From Mesostigma viride (lineage: Eukaryota > Streptophyta > Mesostigmatophyceae > Mesostigmatales > Mesostigmataceae): a stretch of DNA of 62,000 bases. Where the stretch lies: NCBI GenBank assembly GCA_009746045.1, contig RPFO01000312.1, positions 2,041,279 through 2,103,278 of the forward strand. Reading direction: 5' to 3'. Shown piece after piece: positions 1 through 11,511 of this stretch. The notes under the pieces were generated by a model that was given only the letters and a program-made list of their open reading frames with translations, had not been told where the DNA came from and made no database searches. The first letter of the stretch is position 1, and every line of letters begins with the position of its first letter. The position numbers and the translations under genes are program-made.

Positions 1-121
1 TGTAATCATCGGTAAAAATCGGTAATCATTTGTCCTTTTTGGTAATCATGACGTGTAATCATGTTAATCATGTGTAATCATCGGAAAAATCGGTAATTCA
101 TTTGCCTTTTTTGGTAGTCAT
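1..121. repeat. Two 49-bp direct repeats rich in GGTAATCAT
   Basis: Positions 1-49 and 73-121 are near-identical copies of one unit that begins TGTAATCATCGG and ends with a run of T followed by GGTARTCAT. Short TAATCAT words fill the spacer. The array may continue to the left of the window. No coding potential is visible. Confidence 0.75.
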
Positions 122-419
122 TTCGGTCAGGTCACGTGTGCTTGTCTGCATGATCGATCGTCCAGACAAGCTGCACTGCCCCTAAGACCCTAACTTACAC
201 AAATGATGGAGTTAGTTTGGTGTTGAAAGGGAAGGTTCGAAAGCCTGCGCTTAATGCACCACCCGTAATTACGAGCGAAAGTACAGCCACCATTGAAACC
301 CGTTGACATCGCGCAAAAACAGCCAAGAGAAAGCGGCAAGTGGCCGAAGCGGCCCGCCGGTGAGGTTGAAAAATAGGGGGAAGAGAGGGGGACGACTCAA
401 TGCATACGTAGTCAGGCGA

Positions 420-1249
420 TGGAGGGTGGCAACGCCGCTCCCCCTGGACGATGGTGCTGTTCCACACCGCGCTCCTCGCCTTCAGTTGAGCCGGCGTGTA
501 GTCCTCGTCGAGGCTGAAGTCGCCGGGCTGGAGCAGACGACGTGCTCCCAGCACGAGGCGTTTGTCGTGCATGGAGGCCATGGTGACGACGACCAGGCCC
601 GGAGGGCCTGGCAGCCGAATGGCTCGTTCAATGACAACACGGTTTCTGGAGCTGCATCTTCCCCAGAAACGCTGGGCCGCGCAGCTCCTCGGCAAGTGAG
701 TGTGCTGTCTCATGTGCTGCCGCGCCTGTCTGGAAGCCTTTGATTACCATATTGCGCTGGCGTTGCTGCACTGCATTCTGGGTGACCGCAGCGGTAGCTG
801 CAGACTTGGCCGCCTGTTGAACGATGGGTTCAACTGCTTGCCGTTGTCGTCGGCAAACGTGGGTAGTTTTGGCGGGGGCTGCCATGGCTTTCTTCAGCTC
901 CAGCAATTGTGCCGTCGCAGCTGCAGACGCCTCCGTCAGACCTTAATGTCGCCCTGCACGGTCGTAAAAGACTGTGCGACGTCCTGCAGCTGCACGTTAA
1001 CATCGGTCGCGGGGGCTGGCCTGGCGATGGTCGTCGCCGGCAGCTCGACAAGTTCAGGGCAGCACGAAATAAGCAGGCAAGCCGACGCTGGCGCTCATCC
1101 CAATGAGGCCATTCATCCGAAGCAGCCTCCATAACCTGGCCGCTCTTAGGGTGGCGAATCGGGGCGTCGTTGTCGTTGCGGAGCTTCAGCACGCTTGTCA
1201 CAGCGGCGTCATTGTAGGCGAGGAAGGTATCGATGTCTGCCAGGCTCAA
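420..1249 (-). pseudogene. LINE ORF1p-like remnant (RRM-type domain)
   Basis: Minus-strand coding remnant spread over at least three frames. One frame (906 to 628) carries a basic and Gln-rich stretch followed by NMVIKGF, which looks like the first strand of an RRM. Another (about 600 to 430) reads GLVVVTMASMHDKR and then FSLDEDYTPAQ. The pattern 'valine-rich strand, K/R loop, SLDEDLTPAQ, R..VW' is the C-terminal RNA-binding part of L1-type ORF1 proteins as I know the family. The upstream frame (1249 to about 1080) is less recognisable. The frame changes mean no single protein is encoded now. No ORF2 (endonuclease or RT) follows, so this is a fragment. A related motif occurs on the plus strand near 12.1 kb. 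The alternative, a host RRM gene with lost exons, is less likely. Confidence 0.5.
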
Positions 1250-1681
1250 ACGCTGGCCTGCATGTAGAATGAGGAAAAATGGCGTCCGGCAAGGAGGTTT
1301 CAGCAGCTATCGGAGTTGCTTCCGAAGTTGCTTCCGAAGTCTTGGATCGCTTGTTAGCGGCGTTTCTTGGCGACGACAATGTCGTGGGCGATTTTGTTTG
1401 CAGCAATCTGGGCATCAATAGAATCGGCGGCAAGAGCTGAAGACGATGCGGGACCTCCATAGCTACGTTTAATAGCACCTAGACGAGGGCAGGGGGCGCA
1501 GGCACGCTGATCACGTGCGTGGTGCCGCCATAATGTGCAGAAAAATAGCGAGATCTGCTGGGCAGGCCGCTGGCGATAACTTAAGAAACCCTGGGCGATG
1601 GCTGCCAAAAATTAGATCGGCTGTGTTCGTCATCAAAAGGCGAGTCTATTGCAATTTACCCGACCAAATTTCATCATGGAT
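1250..1681. other. No gene seen
   Basis: Only short overlapping frames without recognisable motifs. A small tandem duplication (TTGCTTCCGAAG twice) lies near 1317-1341. Nothing else can be supported before the purine tract starts. Confidence 0.5.
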
Positions 1682-2413
1682 GGAGGGAGGGAGGGAGGGA
1701 GGGAGGGAGGGAGGGAGGAGGGAGGAGGGAGGGAGGAGGGAGGGAGGAGGGAGGGAGGGAGGGAGGAGGGAGGAGGAGGGGGAGGAGGGAGGAGGAGGGA
1801 GGGAGGAGGAGGGAGAGGAGGGAGGGAGGAGGGAGGGAGGGAGGGAGGGAGGGAGGAGGGAGGGAGGGAGGGAGGGAGGGAGGGAGGAGGGAGGAGGGAG
1901 GGAGGAGAGGGAGGGAGGAGGGAGGGAGGGAGGGAGGAGGGAGGGAGGGAGGGAGGAGGAGGAGGGAGGGAGGGAGGGAGGGAGGAGGGAGAGGGAGGAG
2001 GAGGAGGGAGGAGGGAGGGAGGGAGGAGGAGGGAGGGAGGAGGAGGAGGGAGGAGGGAGGGAGGGAGGAGGGAGGGAGGAGGAGGGAGGAGGAGGAGGAG
2101 GGAGGGAGGGAGGAGGAGGGAGGGAGGGAGGGAGGAGGGAGGAGGGAGGGAGGGAGGAGGGAGGGAGGGAGGGAGGGAGGGAGGAGGGAGGAGGGAGGGA
2201 GGAGGGAGGGAGGGAGGAGGGAGGGAGGGAGGAGGGAGGGAGGGAGGGAGGGAGGGAGGGAGGGAGGGAGGGAGGGAGGGAGGGAGGGAGGAGGGAGGGA
2301 GGGAGGGAGGGAGGAGGGAGGAGGAGGGAGGGAGGGGGAGGGAGGGAGGGAGGGAGGGAGGGAGGGAGGGAGGAGGGAGGAGAGAGGAGGAGGAGGAGGA
2401 GGAGGAGGGAGGA
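1682..2413 (+). repeat. 732-base uninterrupted purine tract (GGGA/GGA)n
   Basis: From 1682 to 2413 the plus strand contains only G and A, arranged as GGGA and GGA units of changing order. Such homopurine-homopyrimidine DNA can form triplex H-DNA and, because of the many GGG runs, G-quadruplexes. The long Gly/Glu/Arg-rich frames that cross it are products of the repeat and are not genes. Confidence 0.97.
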
Positions 2414-2482
2414 TGGATGGATGGATGGATGGATGGATGGATGGATGGATGGATGGATGTTCTTAATTAATTAATTAATTAA
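2411..2482 (+). repeat. (GGAT)n followed by (TTAA)n microsatellites
   Basis: About a dozen GGAT units (2411-2458) end the purine tract, followed by TTAATTAATTAATTAAT at 2463-2482. The tetranucleotide appears to have evolved from the GGGA array by a G-to-T change. Confidence 0.93.
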
Positions 2483-2992
2483 TGGTCAAATTAAAGGCAA
2501 TCATGGTACATGAAGCGAGACAAATCATGCCTGGACGCATGGCGATGTAAGAGCCCCCCCTCCCCCACGCCAGGAGGAAGGGGTGCGTGACTGAGTAGAG
2601 TAGTTAGGATTTTGTAGAGAGACAACTTTGTATATTATCAAGGAGACAACTTTGTATATAAGATTAGAGTGAGATCAGCTAGTCTTCGCGGCTTAGTTCT
2701 AATGCACCCACCCCCATCAGTCCATGGAATACGTGCTCCTGCTCCAGATCCTTAATTAAGGCCAAAATGAGTCCCTTCCAAACAACGTTTGCACTTAGAT
2801 AGTTAGACGAATTATGCCCGACGAAGCTGGAACTTAACAGCCACAATGAATTACGGTTGTTCAGACCTTGTACAACGCCTCAGGGCATTTGGAGCCCTGA
2901 ATGGTAACAAATGCTAACAAGGTAGTGTTGCTATCAATAATGATTTTAAAAATTAATATGATGTCATTAATTAATTAATTAGTTATCAACAT

Positions 2993-3130
2993 CACTCCGT
3001 TGGGAGTAAATGTAGCACATATCCCTGAGAAGGGGCATATGGCTTTTAATACATTCTATGCTACTTCATGCAAGGGTGGGAATGTAAGCTACCCCTGCTC
3101 TAGGTGCACCAGGGCACCTGCACCACCATG
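2993..3130 (+). repeat. Dispersed repeat C, copy 1 (partner 13108-13249)
   Basis: Starts ACTCCGTTGGGAG and ends GCACCTGCACCACCATG. It is shared with 13108-13249 in the same orientation with scattered mismatches. It includes the block GGCTTTTAATACATTCTA. No coding potential. Confidence 0.8.
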
Positions 3131-3406
3131 TCATATTACAACCAAAACTGGTCGTCATCATGCAAGCATCTGAAGCATGGTCGCAAAACTTCGTGTGCAA
3201 AATCTCATGTCATAAGGAGCCCAACATTATGACAATTGCCAGGCTTTGTAAAGATTTTTGATTTAACGATGACTACAGCACAAACAGTGAGCGAAACCCT
3301 GGTGCATGTGAATGCCTGAGTGGCGACTGTTCCTAACAGAATGCAAGATGTAAGGTAGACATTGCGAGTATGCCACAAATGTGTGATGTGCAGTGCACAT
3401 GCATGT

Positions 3407-3463
3407 GAGCTACCATGGTCCGGATTCTCCCGATTTCTGGCCTGCGCTGGTTGTCTCCTTGAT
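3407..3463 (+). repeat. 57-bp dispersed repeat D, copy 1 (inverted partner 14377-14433)
   Basis: The segment from GAGCTACCATGGTCCGG to GTCTCCTTGAT occurs as an exact or near-exact reverse complement at 14377-14433. Its boundaries are sharp. Confidence 0.85.
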
Positions 3464-4550
3464 GTATACCCCATGACACCATACTTCTAAACTACTTAAG
3501 AACCTTGGCACATTGCAAAATGGGAAAGAAAGCTGAACAATACATGCAACATCACTCACTAACACAGCCATGTGATTGCTACCAACACGTACCATGTACA
3601 TCCTGTGTGAAATTATTGGCAACGACACGCCAAGCAAACGCCAAGGTATAGTATAACTGCGACAGGCTGGCACATGTCACCTGGCATCCACGTATGCTCA
3701 CCCCAAGGCATTGGCATATCCCCATGTCTATATCCGTTGCCCTTTGTGCGTACCGAGTCACCCATGCAGTCACCCACCCATGCATCCACCTGGCCCACCC
3801 ACACAAGTACTCATACACTTGCGCACCTGAGTACCCAGCCACCCACTGGTCCACCCACCCGGTGACCCAGCCAGCCAGCCACGCACCTACTAAACCAACC
3901 TATCTAACCACTCGTGCACCCAGGCACCCAGCCACATACCCACCCACTGGGACATCCACCCACCCAGCTAGCCACATATGCAATCTACCCACCTAGGCAA
4001 TAAGGAGGCATTCACCCATCCTTTTATCCAGGCACCCATTACTAAAACCACGCAGCCACCTAACCACCCAGCCAGCTGGCCCCATGTGTGCCCACCAGGC
4101 CGCCCACCCCTGACCCACCCACGCCCCTTCCCACTCGACCACTCTTTCCCCCCATACCCTTATACCCACCGACCTGCACCCACTCACCCTCACACATCCA
4201 CATCCTCTCAGCCAGTCACCCACCCATCTCACCCCTAACATGCACAGCCCTCCACCCGCGCTAGGTGAGTCGATCCCAACTACAAAACCACCCACCCACC
4301 CATATCCGTGCACCCACCCACCCATCTACCTTCCCCATCGCTCACCCCACCCACTTCTAATCACAGCTACACATCCACCCGCCACAAACCAACGGTGCAA
4401 ATCCTCCAGCCCATGCAACAGTTTCACTCAGGCATCCAACAATGCACCCACCTAGGAGTTCCCAAACCCCGTCGATCCCCCAGCCACCTGGCGATTCACT
4501 TATAAGCAACCACCCTTGCACCCATCCACCCACCATAACCACCCACCCAC

Positions 4551-4729
4551 CCCCCCTCCCTCCCTCCCTCCCTCCCTCCCCCTCCCTCCCTCCCTCCCTC
4601 CCTCCCTCCCTCCTCCCCCTCCCTCCCTCCCTCCCTCCCTCCCTCCCTCCCTCCTCCCTCCCTCCCTCCCTCCTCCCTCCCTCCCTCCCTCCCTCCCTCC
4701 CTCCCTCCCTCCCTCCCTCCCTCCCTCCC
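4551..4729 (-). repeat. Homopyrimidine (CCCT)n tract
   Basis: About 180 bases of C and T only on the plus strand, built from CCCT with occasional CCT. It is the complement of the 1.7-2.4 kb purine tract in composition and lies in the opposite orientation. Frames through it are low complexity and not genes. Confidence 0.93.
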
Positions 4730-4739
4730 GCCACCCCAC

Positions 4740-5391
4740 CCACCCACCCTCTCCAACTGCATGTGGACTGCCTCTCCCAGCGACTCGGCCAGCCGTTTGA
4801 GTGTGTTTGGGACCATATGCTGATGCCCATGGATATTACGCGCGCCATCAACCAGGCAACACCAGTGACACTTGAGCTCCTTGTTATCCTTCTCATCGGA
4901 TGTACTGACGACACCCTGCACAATTACAGCTCACAAGGCAACTAACATGCTGGAGGAACGCATCCGCCGCAGTGGACGTCAGTAACGGATGTTGCAATGT
5001 TGCTGGAGGGAGGTCAATCGACCGCACCCGTACATACAAGGGGCAATTATTGATGCGTCATACCCAAAACAGGAAGAAAATGTGGCACAACTAACCTTGC
5101 CATCAACATGGATGGACGGAGTTGGAGACCAACTGCAGCGCGGCATTCGCAAGGGCACAGGCTGTGTTGTTCAGCAGGTCCACCGCTGGACTGCCCGATG
5201 CCGAGTCCAGGTTCTTCCTTACACAAACTCTCCACAAGCGTGATTGTCGCGTCCTTGGCTGCCAACTGCGGAAAGGAGGCCAGTGCTCGCTTCAGCAGGA
5301 ACTCGGCAATTGCAATCACGGTGGGCCCTGGCACGATTTGCAGGCCTACACATGCTTGCCCCGCATGTGCCTCCCCCACGTGTGCATCCAC
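4740..5391 (-). pseudogene. Possible coding fragments, unrecognised
   Basis: Two minus-strand stretches look more protein-like than their surroundings. One (5391 to about 5100) contains VIAIAEFLLKRALASFPQL followed by KDATITLVESLCKEE. The other (4921 to about 4745) contains SDEKDNKELKCHWC and NTLKRLAESLGEAV. They lie in frames separated by stops and run into the CCCT tract. I cannot assign a family. They could be exons of a decayed gene or parts of an old transposon. Confidence 0.25.
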
Positions 5392-5400
5392 CGCAGTTGA

Positions 5401-6072
5401 CGTGCTCGCTCGCAGCTCCCACTACCGCTGGCTTCGTTGCCATGTTCCTCCACCCGTTGCCTCTTGCATCTTAGCTGTTCCTCGCGCTTCTCCGCAGCCT
5501 CTCTTTCCCTCTCTTCCTCTCTCTTTTCTGCTGCCGTTCATGCCTTGCTCCAGATATAGATGTGGCTGCTTAGGCGTTCAATCTGCATCACAGAATTGGA
5601 CGATATGCACGTCAAAGGAAAGCCAACCAAGCAGCAACATTACCAACAATGTAGCGGGAGGGTCAGTGCAGAGGCCAGCAACATAACTGCCTTAGTCTTG
5701 TACTCCTACCATACACATTAGGGAAGACTGCTGGCATGGCAGCCTGCATCACAGCAATGAATTGCCGCCAACTAAAATAAGAGAGTGACTCACCGCTACT
5801 CTTCCCTGAAGCCGACTGGTCACACCTCCATTGTGGCGTTGTTTTACCACTTTAACGCTCTTCCACAGCGTGCGATTTTGTTGATGCCATTTTCTCAATT
5901 CCTGTAGCATATATTTTGCCCCCGCCGCACGCTTCCATGGGTTGCCATGTACATCATACTTTGCTGATGCTGCAGAGAAGTCAAGCGGTTCTTTGCATTC
6001 CCTCACCTGTATTCAACGGCAACGCCAAAACGGAATGCCAACGAATGCGGAGCGGGGGAACAAGGCATAAAG
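5401..6072. other. No gene seen
   Basis: A pyrimidine-rich stretch (about 5485-5550) and short ORFs without recognisable domains. Nothing can be supported here. Confidence 0.5.
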
Positions 6073-6289
6073 CAACGCATGGTGAACCGGCAGATGCTGA
6101 GGCAGACACGACAATGCACTGGGTGCATGGCAACCATGTGAACACTGATGGTAGCACTCACATGCCTAACAAGCATTTTCTTTGTTTCCCCTGGGTTAGA
6201 GTGTAAGGCCTATGCCAACCAAGGTAAACAACAAAACAACACATCCTAAACTGCCCTAACTGACATGGGCAACAAACATGGCCAATGGA
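6073..6289 (+). repeat. 217-bp direct repeat, copy 1
   Basis: Starts CAACGCATGGTGAACCGG and ends AACATGGCCAATGGA. Repeated at 6426-6642 with the same length and few mismatches, 353 bp downstream. Confidence 0.9.
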
Positions 6290-6425
6290 GGACAAGGAAC
6301 CAAGTAGGATCATCCAACAGGATCATGGTATTATGGCAGCTTGCATGCAGTAAATTACATCAAGCATGGTTGGCTCAGCACATTGAAGTATTGTCACATC
6401 ATTAGAACAAGGGAAAGTCAGAAAT

Positions 6426-6642
6426 CAACGCATGGTGAACCGGCAGATGATGAGGCAGACACGACAATGCACTTGGTGCATGGCAACTATGTGAACACTG
6501 ATGGTAGCATTCACATGCCTAACAAGCATTTTCTCTGTTTCCCCTGGGTTAGAGTGTAAGGCCTATGCCAACCCAGCTAAACAACAAAACAACACATCCT
6601 AAACTGCGCTAACTGACATGGGCAACAAACATGGCCAATGGA
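6426..6642 (+). repeat. 217-bp direct repeat, copy 2
   Basis: Second copy of the 6073-6289 unit. The spacer between the copies (6290-6425) is unrelated to the unit. Confidence 0.9.
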
Positions 6643-6810
6643 CACAACACCTTGAAATGGCCTTTTTTTTACATAAATTATGGCCCATGGCAAGTTTATT
6701 GTCCGATTGACCTAGGATTGGATCCCACCACTCCCCGGGATGTGTCTGGCTAGTGGTGGAGTAGTTGAGTCAAAATGTTAAGTTTACATGGTACTCCCTG
6801 CTTAAGTTAA

Positions 6811-8523
6811 CTCCAGATCCAAGGCCAAAACTGGCCACCTAAACCACTTGCACTTGCATAGAAACAATAGTTGATCTCAGATTATGCTGTAACTTTGCAG
6901 TGGTGATGAATAATAGTTGTTCTGACCTTGTACAAAGTTCTACGCCATTTGGAGCCCTAGTTGGTGACAAATGCTAGCAAAATTTTGCTAGCATTTGTCA
7001 TTAATGGCCATTTAAAATCAATATTTAACCCAAATAATGTCAGAATGCCACCAAAACTTATTGCCATCATGCCAGCACCTGAAGCAAGGTCTCAACAAGT
7101 CATGAGCAGAAATTCAGATCATGCAGAGCCCAAAATGGTGACATTTGCCAGCAATTGTCACCATTTTTTGCTTTTTTACCCACAATTTTAACAACATTAC
7201 CCACCAAAACATTCTCCAAGCTGGGGCGCATCATTTAAATCTTTGCAGGCAACTCAAGAATGACTAGTACAAACAGTGTGCAAAACCTTGGTGCATGTGA
7301 ATGCCTGAGTGGTGACCATTGCTAGCAGAATCCATCATGTAAGGTAGGCATTGCCAGTATGCCACAAAGCTGTGATGTGCAGTGCATGTCCATATGTATA
7401 CCCCATGACACCGTGCCTCTAAACTACTTGGCACATTGCAAAATGGGAAGGAAAGGTGAATAATACATGCCACATCACTAACACAGCCATTTGAATGCTA
7501 CCAACACGCACCATGCATGATATACACTGCGTGTACAGTAATACATGTCGAGAATATGCCGAGCGAGCATATCAAGGTGCAGTGACCCCAACGCTGGCAC
7601 ATGTCACCTGGCATCCACGTATGCTCACATGATATGGCATTGGCATATCCCATGTCTCCATCTCTTGCACTTTGTGCGCACCAAGCCACCCATGCAGTCG
7701 CCCACCCATGCAGCCACCTGGCCACCCACCCACACAACTGCTCACACACTCGCGCGCCCGTGCACCCAGACAGCCACCTGTCCTCCCACCCAGTGACCCA
7801 CCCACCAAGCCAGCCGCGCACGTGCTTACCCAACTTATACAACCATGCGTGCACCTAGGCACCCAACCACCTACCAACCCACTTGGACATCCACCCACCC
7901 ACCAAGGCACCTGCGCAACCCACACACCAACTAGGTAATAAGCAGGCATTCCCCCATCCAATGAGCCAACCACCCAACCACCCAACCACCTAAACACCCA
8001 GCCAGCTGGCCCCATATGCACCCGTCCGGCCACCCACAGTTGACCCACCCACGCACCTACCCACTCAACCATTCACTGCCCCCACACCCTTATACCCACT
8101 GACCCACCCACTGACCCACCCACACATGCATTTTCTCAGCCAGCACCCCGGCACCTACCTCACCCCAAACCTGCACAGCCCTTCACCCGTGATAGGTGAG
8201 TCGGTCCCAACCATAAACCCATCCACGCATCCATATCTGTGCGCCCACCCGTCCATCTACCCGTCCCTTCGCCCACCCACCCACATCTAGTCATCTACAC
8301 ATCCACCAGCCACCAGCCACCAATGGCCCACCCACCAACCCACACACACACATACATCCCTAACCAACCAACCACCAACACACCACCCTCAAAAACGTGC
8401 AGTTGTTTCACTCATGCATCCAACAACCCACCCACTTCAAAGTCCCCAAAGCCTATCATCACCCAGCCACCTGGGCATCTGCCAATAACCGACCGCCCTT
8501 GCACTCATCCACCCACCATGACC
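6811..8523 (+). repeat. Copy B of the diverged 1.8-kb segmental duplication
   Basis: Aligns collinearly with 2742-4540, including the CACATGTCACCTGGCATCC landmark (7589 onward) and the CCACC-rich tail. The roughly 200-bp repeat C block present inside copy A is missing here, so repeat C probably inserted into copy A after duplication or was lost from copy B. Confidence 0.8.
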
Positions 8524-9764
8524 AGCCAGCCAGCCACCCACCCTCTCCAACTGCCTGTGCTCCCACCTACGCAGCCAGCCATTTACCAAAGCATCCACCT
8601 ATCAGCCACCCACCTGCCATTGAACCCACCCACGCCTAGGCATCCCTTGAAGCATCTATAGCCCAAGCCTCCCACCCAAGGCTCTCTGGGCAATCAAACA
8701 ACCAAACAACCAATCACCCAGCTATACAACCACCTAACCACCTAACCACTCAACAACACAATCACCGAACCACCTAACTACCCAACACCCAAACCAGCCA
8801 GGCATGTGCCCGCCTCGCATGCCCTCACCATTGCAACACCCCATACACGCCCCGCTCACCTAGCCAGCCACACACCCAGCCAGTCTCCTGCTCAACTCAC
8901 GCATGAAGGCAATATCAGCCATGCATGGCCTCACCTTGCATCACTTGCATTGCCTGGTTAATTTGCATGAGACAGCTTCCATCTCATTGTCAGCAACTGA
9001 AAAGGCTCTTTCTTCACAGTTATGAATAAGCTACAACGTTGGAAACGTTCTCCCATCCCTCTTTAAAACAGTCTTTAAATCAGAAAGACAAGGGCAAATC
9101 TCTGGACAAGGTGGCAATAACCACTGCACCATGCTCTTGAGAAAGTCTTAACAACCCAGCTTTCTACCCTTTTAGAAGCTGCCTTGCGTTAGCAACGATT
9201 CTGGGCCCTCTGGCTCGCTCACCTGGCTTAATCTGCGCTTCTTTATGGCTGCCGGGATATGCGAAGCTTGGGCCGAGGGTGTCGTGGCGAGGTCGTCTGC
9301 CCGACTCATCACTTCTCGAAACCGCACTGCCGACTAATAAAAACGATGCCCCCCTTTGCCTTTTGTATCTGGCGTCAAAAGAACAATGAACTCGCTTGGA
9401 AACACTGTCGCAAAGAGCTTCCTACAGGCATTATAAGCAATTTTCGCAGCTTTTACCGCACTTACTGCACATCCGGAAGACCATTAGCGGCCTTCGCGCG
9501 GAATCTTGGGCACGCCATATCTTCTGCTGGCTCATTGCCGCAGGCTGGCAGTATAGGAAGGTCGGGCATAGCCTAAAGAGCTGATTATCTGACGACAAAG
9601 ATATGCATTGCATGAAGCAAGAAACAGACGGATTTCGCACCCCCATATTTATTCACGTCAATGCCGGACAATTAAAAGCGAAACTCAAAAAACGAAAACA
9701 CTAACGTTTTCGGGAATATTATAACGAACAAGCTGAGCTGCCAGCTATGTCGCGGTTTACGATC
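8524..9764. other. No gene supported
   Basis: The CCACC-rich sequence fades out by about 8.9 kb. The minus-strand peptide NCEERAFSVADNEM near 9.0 kb is reminiscent of the hAT C-terminal block but is too short and too broken to call. A plus-strand ORF at 9259-9576 has no recognisable motif. Confidence 0.4.
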
Positions 9765-10075
9765 CAGTTAACGATAACGGCTCCGTAACCACCCCAGTGC
9801 CTAATATTGGGGCAGCTATGGCGCCGTAACCACTACCTGACCCGTCCCGTATACCCCAACGTAACCTGAACCGAAGCCGTTCACGCCCCCGTAAACATGA
9901 CCGGCCCAGTTACTGGGCCGTACCGAATCTCGGGGCCAATATTCCGAATGGTACCGTAACCGGTCCGGTAACCCAAACCGCCAACGAATACGGACCCGTA
10001 ACCTGGCCCGTCGAAGTTACCGGGCAGGTTACGGGGGCGTCGAAGTTACCGGACAGGTTACGGGGGCTTCAAATT
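9765..10075. repeat. Cluster of CCGTAACC/GGTTACGG words with a 29-bp tandem repeat
   Basis: About 310 bp are dense in GTAAC and its complement GTTAC, mostly within CCGTAACC or GGTTACGG. It ends with two tandem copies (10010-10038 and 10039-10067) of GTCGAAGTTACCGGRCAGG followed by TTACGGGGGC. Words in both orientations allow many small hairpins. Confidence 0.75.
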
Positions 10076-10293
10076 AACTCCTAGTGACATGCAGTGGGAA
10101 GGGGGCAGCTAGAGACCCCCTTCCTTGATGACGAAAATGGCTGACGGCGGTATCGCTGACGGCGGAGTTCAGATCTTTTGCGTCTAAGCCCCGAATTCGG
10201 TCAGACCACTAGCATTCAATGCGCCTATTTAAGACGCACTTGCCAGTATAATCGGTTACGGCTGTCACGCAGTATCAACTGAAAGTTACGCAC

Positions 10294-11211
10294 GTGACCA
10301 GCAGCTATGACGACTCCAAAAGCAAAACGAGGGCTGGAAAAGGAGCTGGCACAGCTCCCCAGCGCCCAGCCCAACCCTCTCGCCCTCGCCATTGTCCAGC
10401 CGCCTGGCTTATACCCGCCCAACCATCGCCCAGCGCCTCGCCTGCCGATGAGTCCAAGAAACCCTGCCACGATCACAAATGGCGCAACTTCTTGCCTGGC
10501 GTCCAACATTTCTCACTCCTCGAGTGGCAAGAGTTGTCACCGCAGGAATGCGTCTCGAGGTCCTCCAGTTCCTCGCACAGGAACGGAAGCTCTTCGTGCC
10601 CCAGAAGGGGGCCGGGCGGCTATCGATTACCGCGACACGTCCTGGCTCTACACTTATTCCGCGAACCACGCCAACGCCTAGCTGTCATGTTTATCTTGAC
10701 CAGCTACTACCAGCGCAGCCTCGGCGACCTCTTCCGAGCGCTCCGCACCCCAGCCCCCGAGCAGCCGGCAGCCCCATCGGCTCCTTCCCTGAGCATGCAG
10801 CAAGGACGACATCCGCGCAGTGATGGGGGAGCACGTTCGACCTGGCGGCGCTGGCCGAGAAGCTGACATCGCTGAACACCACGCTCAACACGGTGGAGGC
10901 CCGGGTCTCCAATGTGGAAACCAAGGTCGTCCACAAGCTCCAACCCCAGTTCACGGCGCTATATATACACATTGGTGCCCTTTGTCCTGGAGGAGTTTGG
11001 GGCCATGGGGCCCCTGACCTCCGCCTTCTTCAAGGAGTGTTGCCGGCTCCGGGAGGACCGGCTGGACCTGGAGGGCCAGCGGGCCCCATGGTCGGCGCGG
11101 ACCTGGACGTCATATTGGCGTCAGCGCTTGTCGGTGGCGCTGACTCGGGCCATGGCTGACATCATGCTCCGCCGTACGCGGGCTGATTTTGCGGTGCAGC
11201 AGGGCTATTAG
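10294..11211 (+). pseudogene. Degenerate element ORF with coiled-coil segment
   Basis: Protein-like sequence runs through three plus-strand frames. The stretch around 10840-10970 reads LAALAEKLTSLNTTLNTVEARV, a heptad pattern typical of coiled coils, followed by LQPQFTALYIHIGAL. A second frame continues LEEFGAMGPLTSAFFKECC and ends TRADFAVQQGY at a stop at 11209-11211. The last part plus its 3' flank is duplicated at 13902-14180 as a 5'-truncated copy, which is how non-LTR elements usually replicate. I infer a LINE-type ORF1 or gag-like protein. No RT or endonuclease is present. Confidence in the exact family is low. Confidence 0.4.
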
Positions 11212-11340
11212 GTTCCTCCCGTTAGGCGTTTCCATTGGTCTTATCGTAGTATAGAGCTTTGACATGGCTCTGTATATAGGTTTATAGCTAGGCGTTTGCT
11301 TTGGTTTGAGTGATTTCACTCTGCTGTAAGTAATTATATT
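11062..11340 (+). repeat. Dispersed repeat A, copy 1 (279 bp)
   Basis: From CTGGACCTGGAGGGCCAGC to TAAGTAATTATATT. It covers the last 50 codons of the preceding ORF remnant and its AT-rich 3' flank. Ungapped copy at 13902-14180 with few mismatches. Confidence 0.92.
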
Positions 11341-11346
11341 ATTAAT

Positions 11347-11460
11347 ATATATATTCATTGAGAATGATAGATTACGGAGGTGAGATAGGCATGCAACATA
11401 AGGAAAAACCCGATAACTGGGAGAATAACCCTGAAGAAATTAATAGTAATCTGACACAGA
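11347..11460 (+). repeat. Dispersed repeat B, copy 1 (114 bp; inverted partner 13784-13897)
   Basis: Starts in TATATATATTCATTGAG and ends AATCTGACACAGA. The same 114 bp occurs as a reverse complement at 13784-13897. In this copy B lies directly 3' of repeat A in direct orientation. Confidence 0.9.
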
Positions 11461-11511
11461 TTAATATATATATACACACAGCAGCGCAGGCATCGGAAAC
11501 GCACGCTGCAC

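Larger units (their letters stand above)
2742..4540 (+). repeat. Copy A of a diverged 1.8-kb segmental duplication
   Basis: This segment aligns in order with 6811-8523. Shared landmarks are CTCCAGATCC, TTCTGACCTTGTACAA or its close variant, CATTTGGAGCCCT, GCTGGCACATGTCACCTGG, and a long tail built from ACCC/CCACC words that ends CTTGCACYCATCCACCCACC. Numerous substitutions and indels separate the copies, so the duplication is old. The Pro/His/Thr-rich frames in the CCACC tail come from the repeat. I recognise no transposase or RT in it. Confidence 0.8.

Noticed and set aside
1515-2474. Long Gly/Glu/Arg-rich ORFs through the GGGA tract
   Set aside because: The purine repeat has no stop codons in two frames by composition, and the protein is pure repeat.
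3674-4945. Pro/His/Thr-rich ORFs in the CCACC and CCCT sequence, and their mirror frames (also 7498-8661)
   Set aside because: They are low complexity, overlap on both strands and in several frames, and differ between the two copies of the duplication.
8950-9060. hAT transposase C-terminal fragment on the minus strand
   Set aside because: Only the short string EERAFS resembles the family and the surrounding frame has stops.
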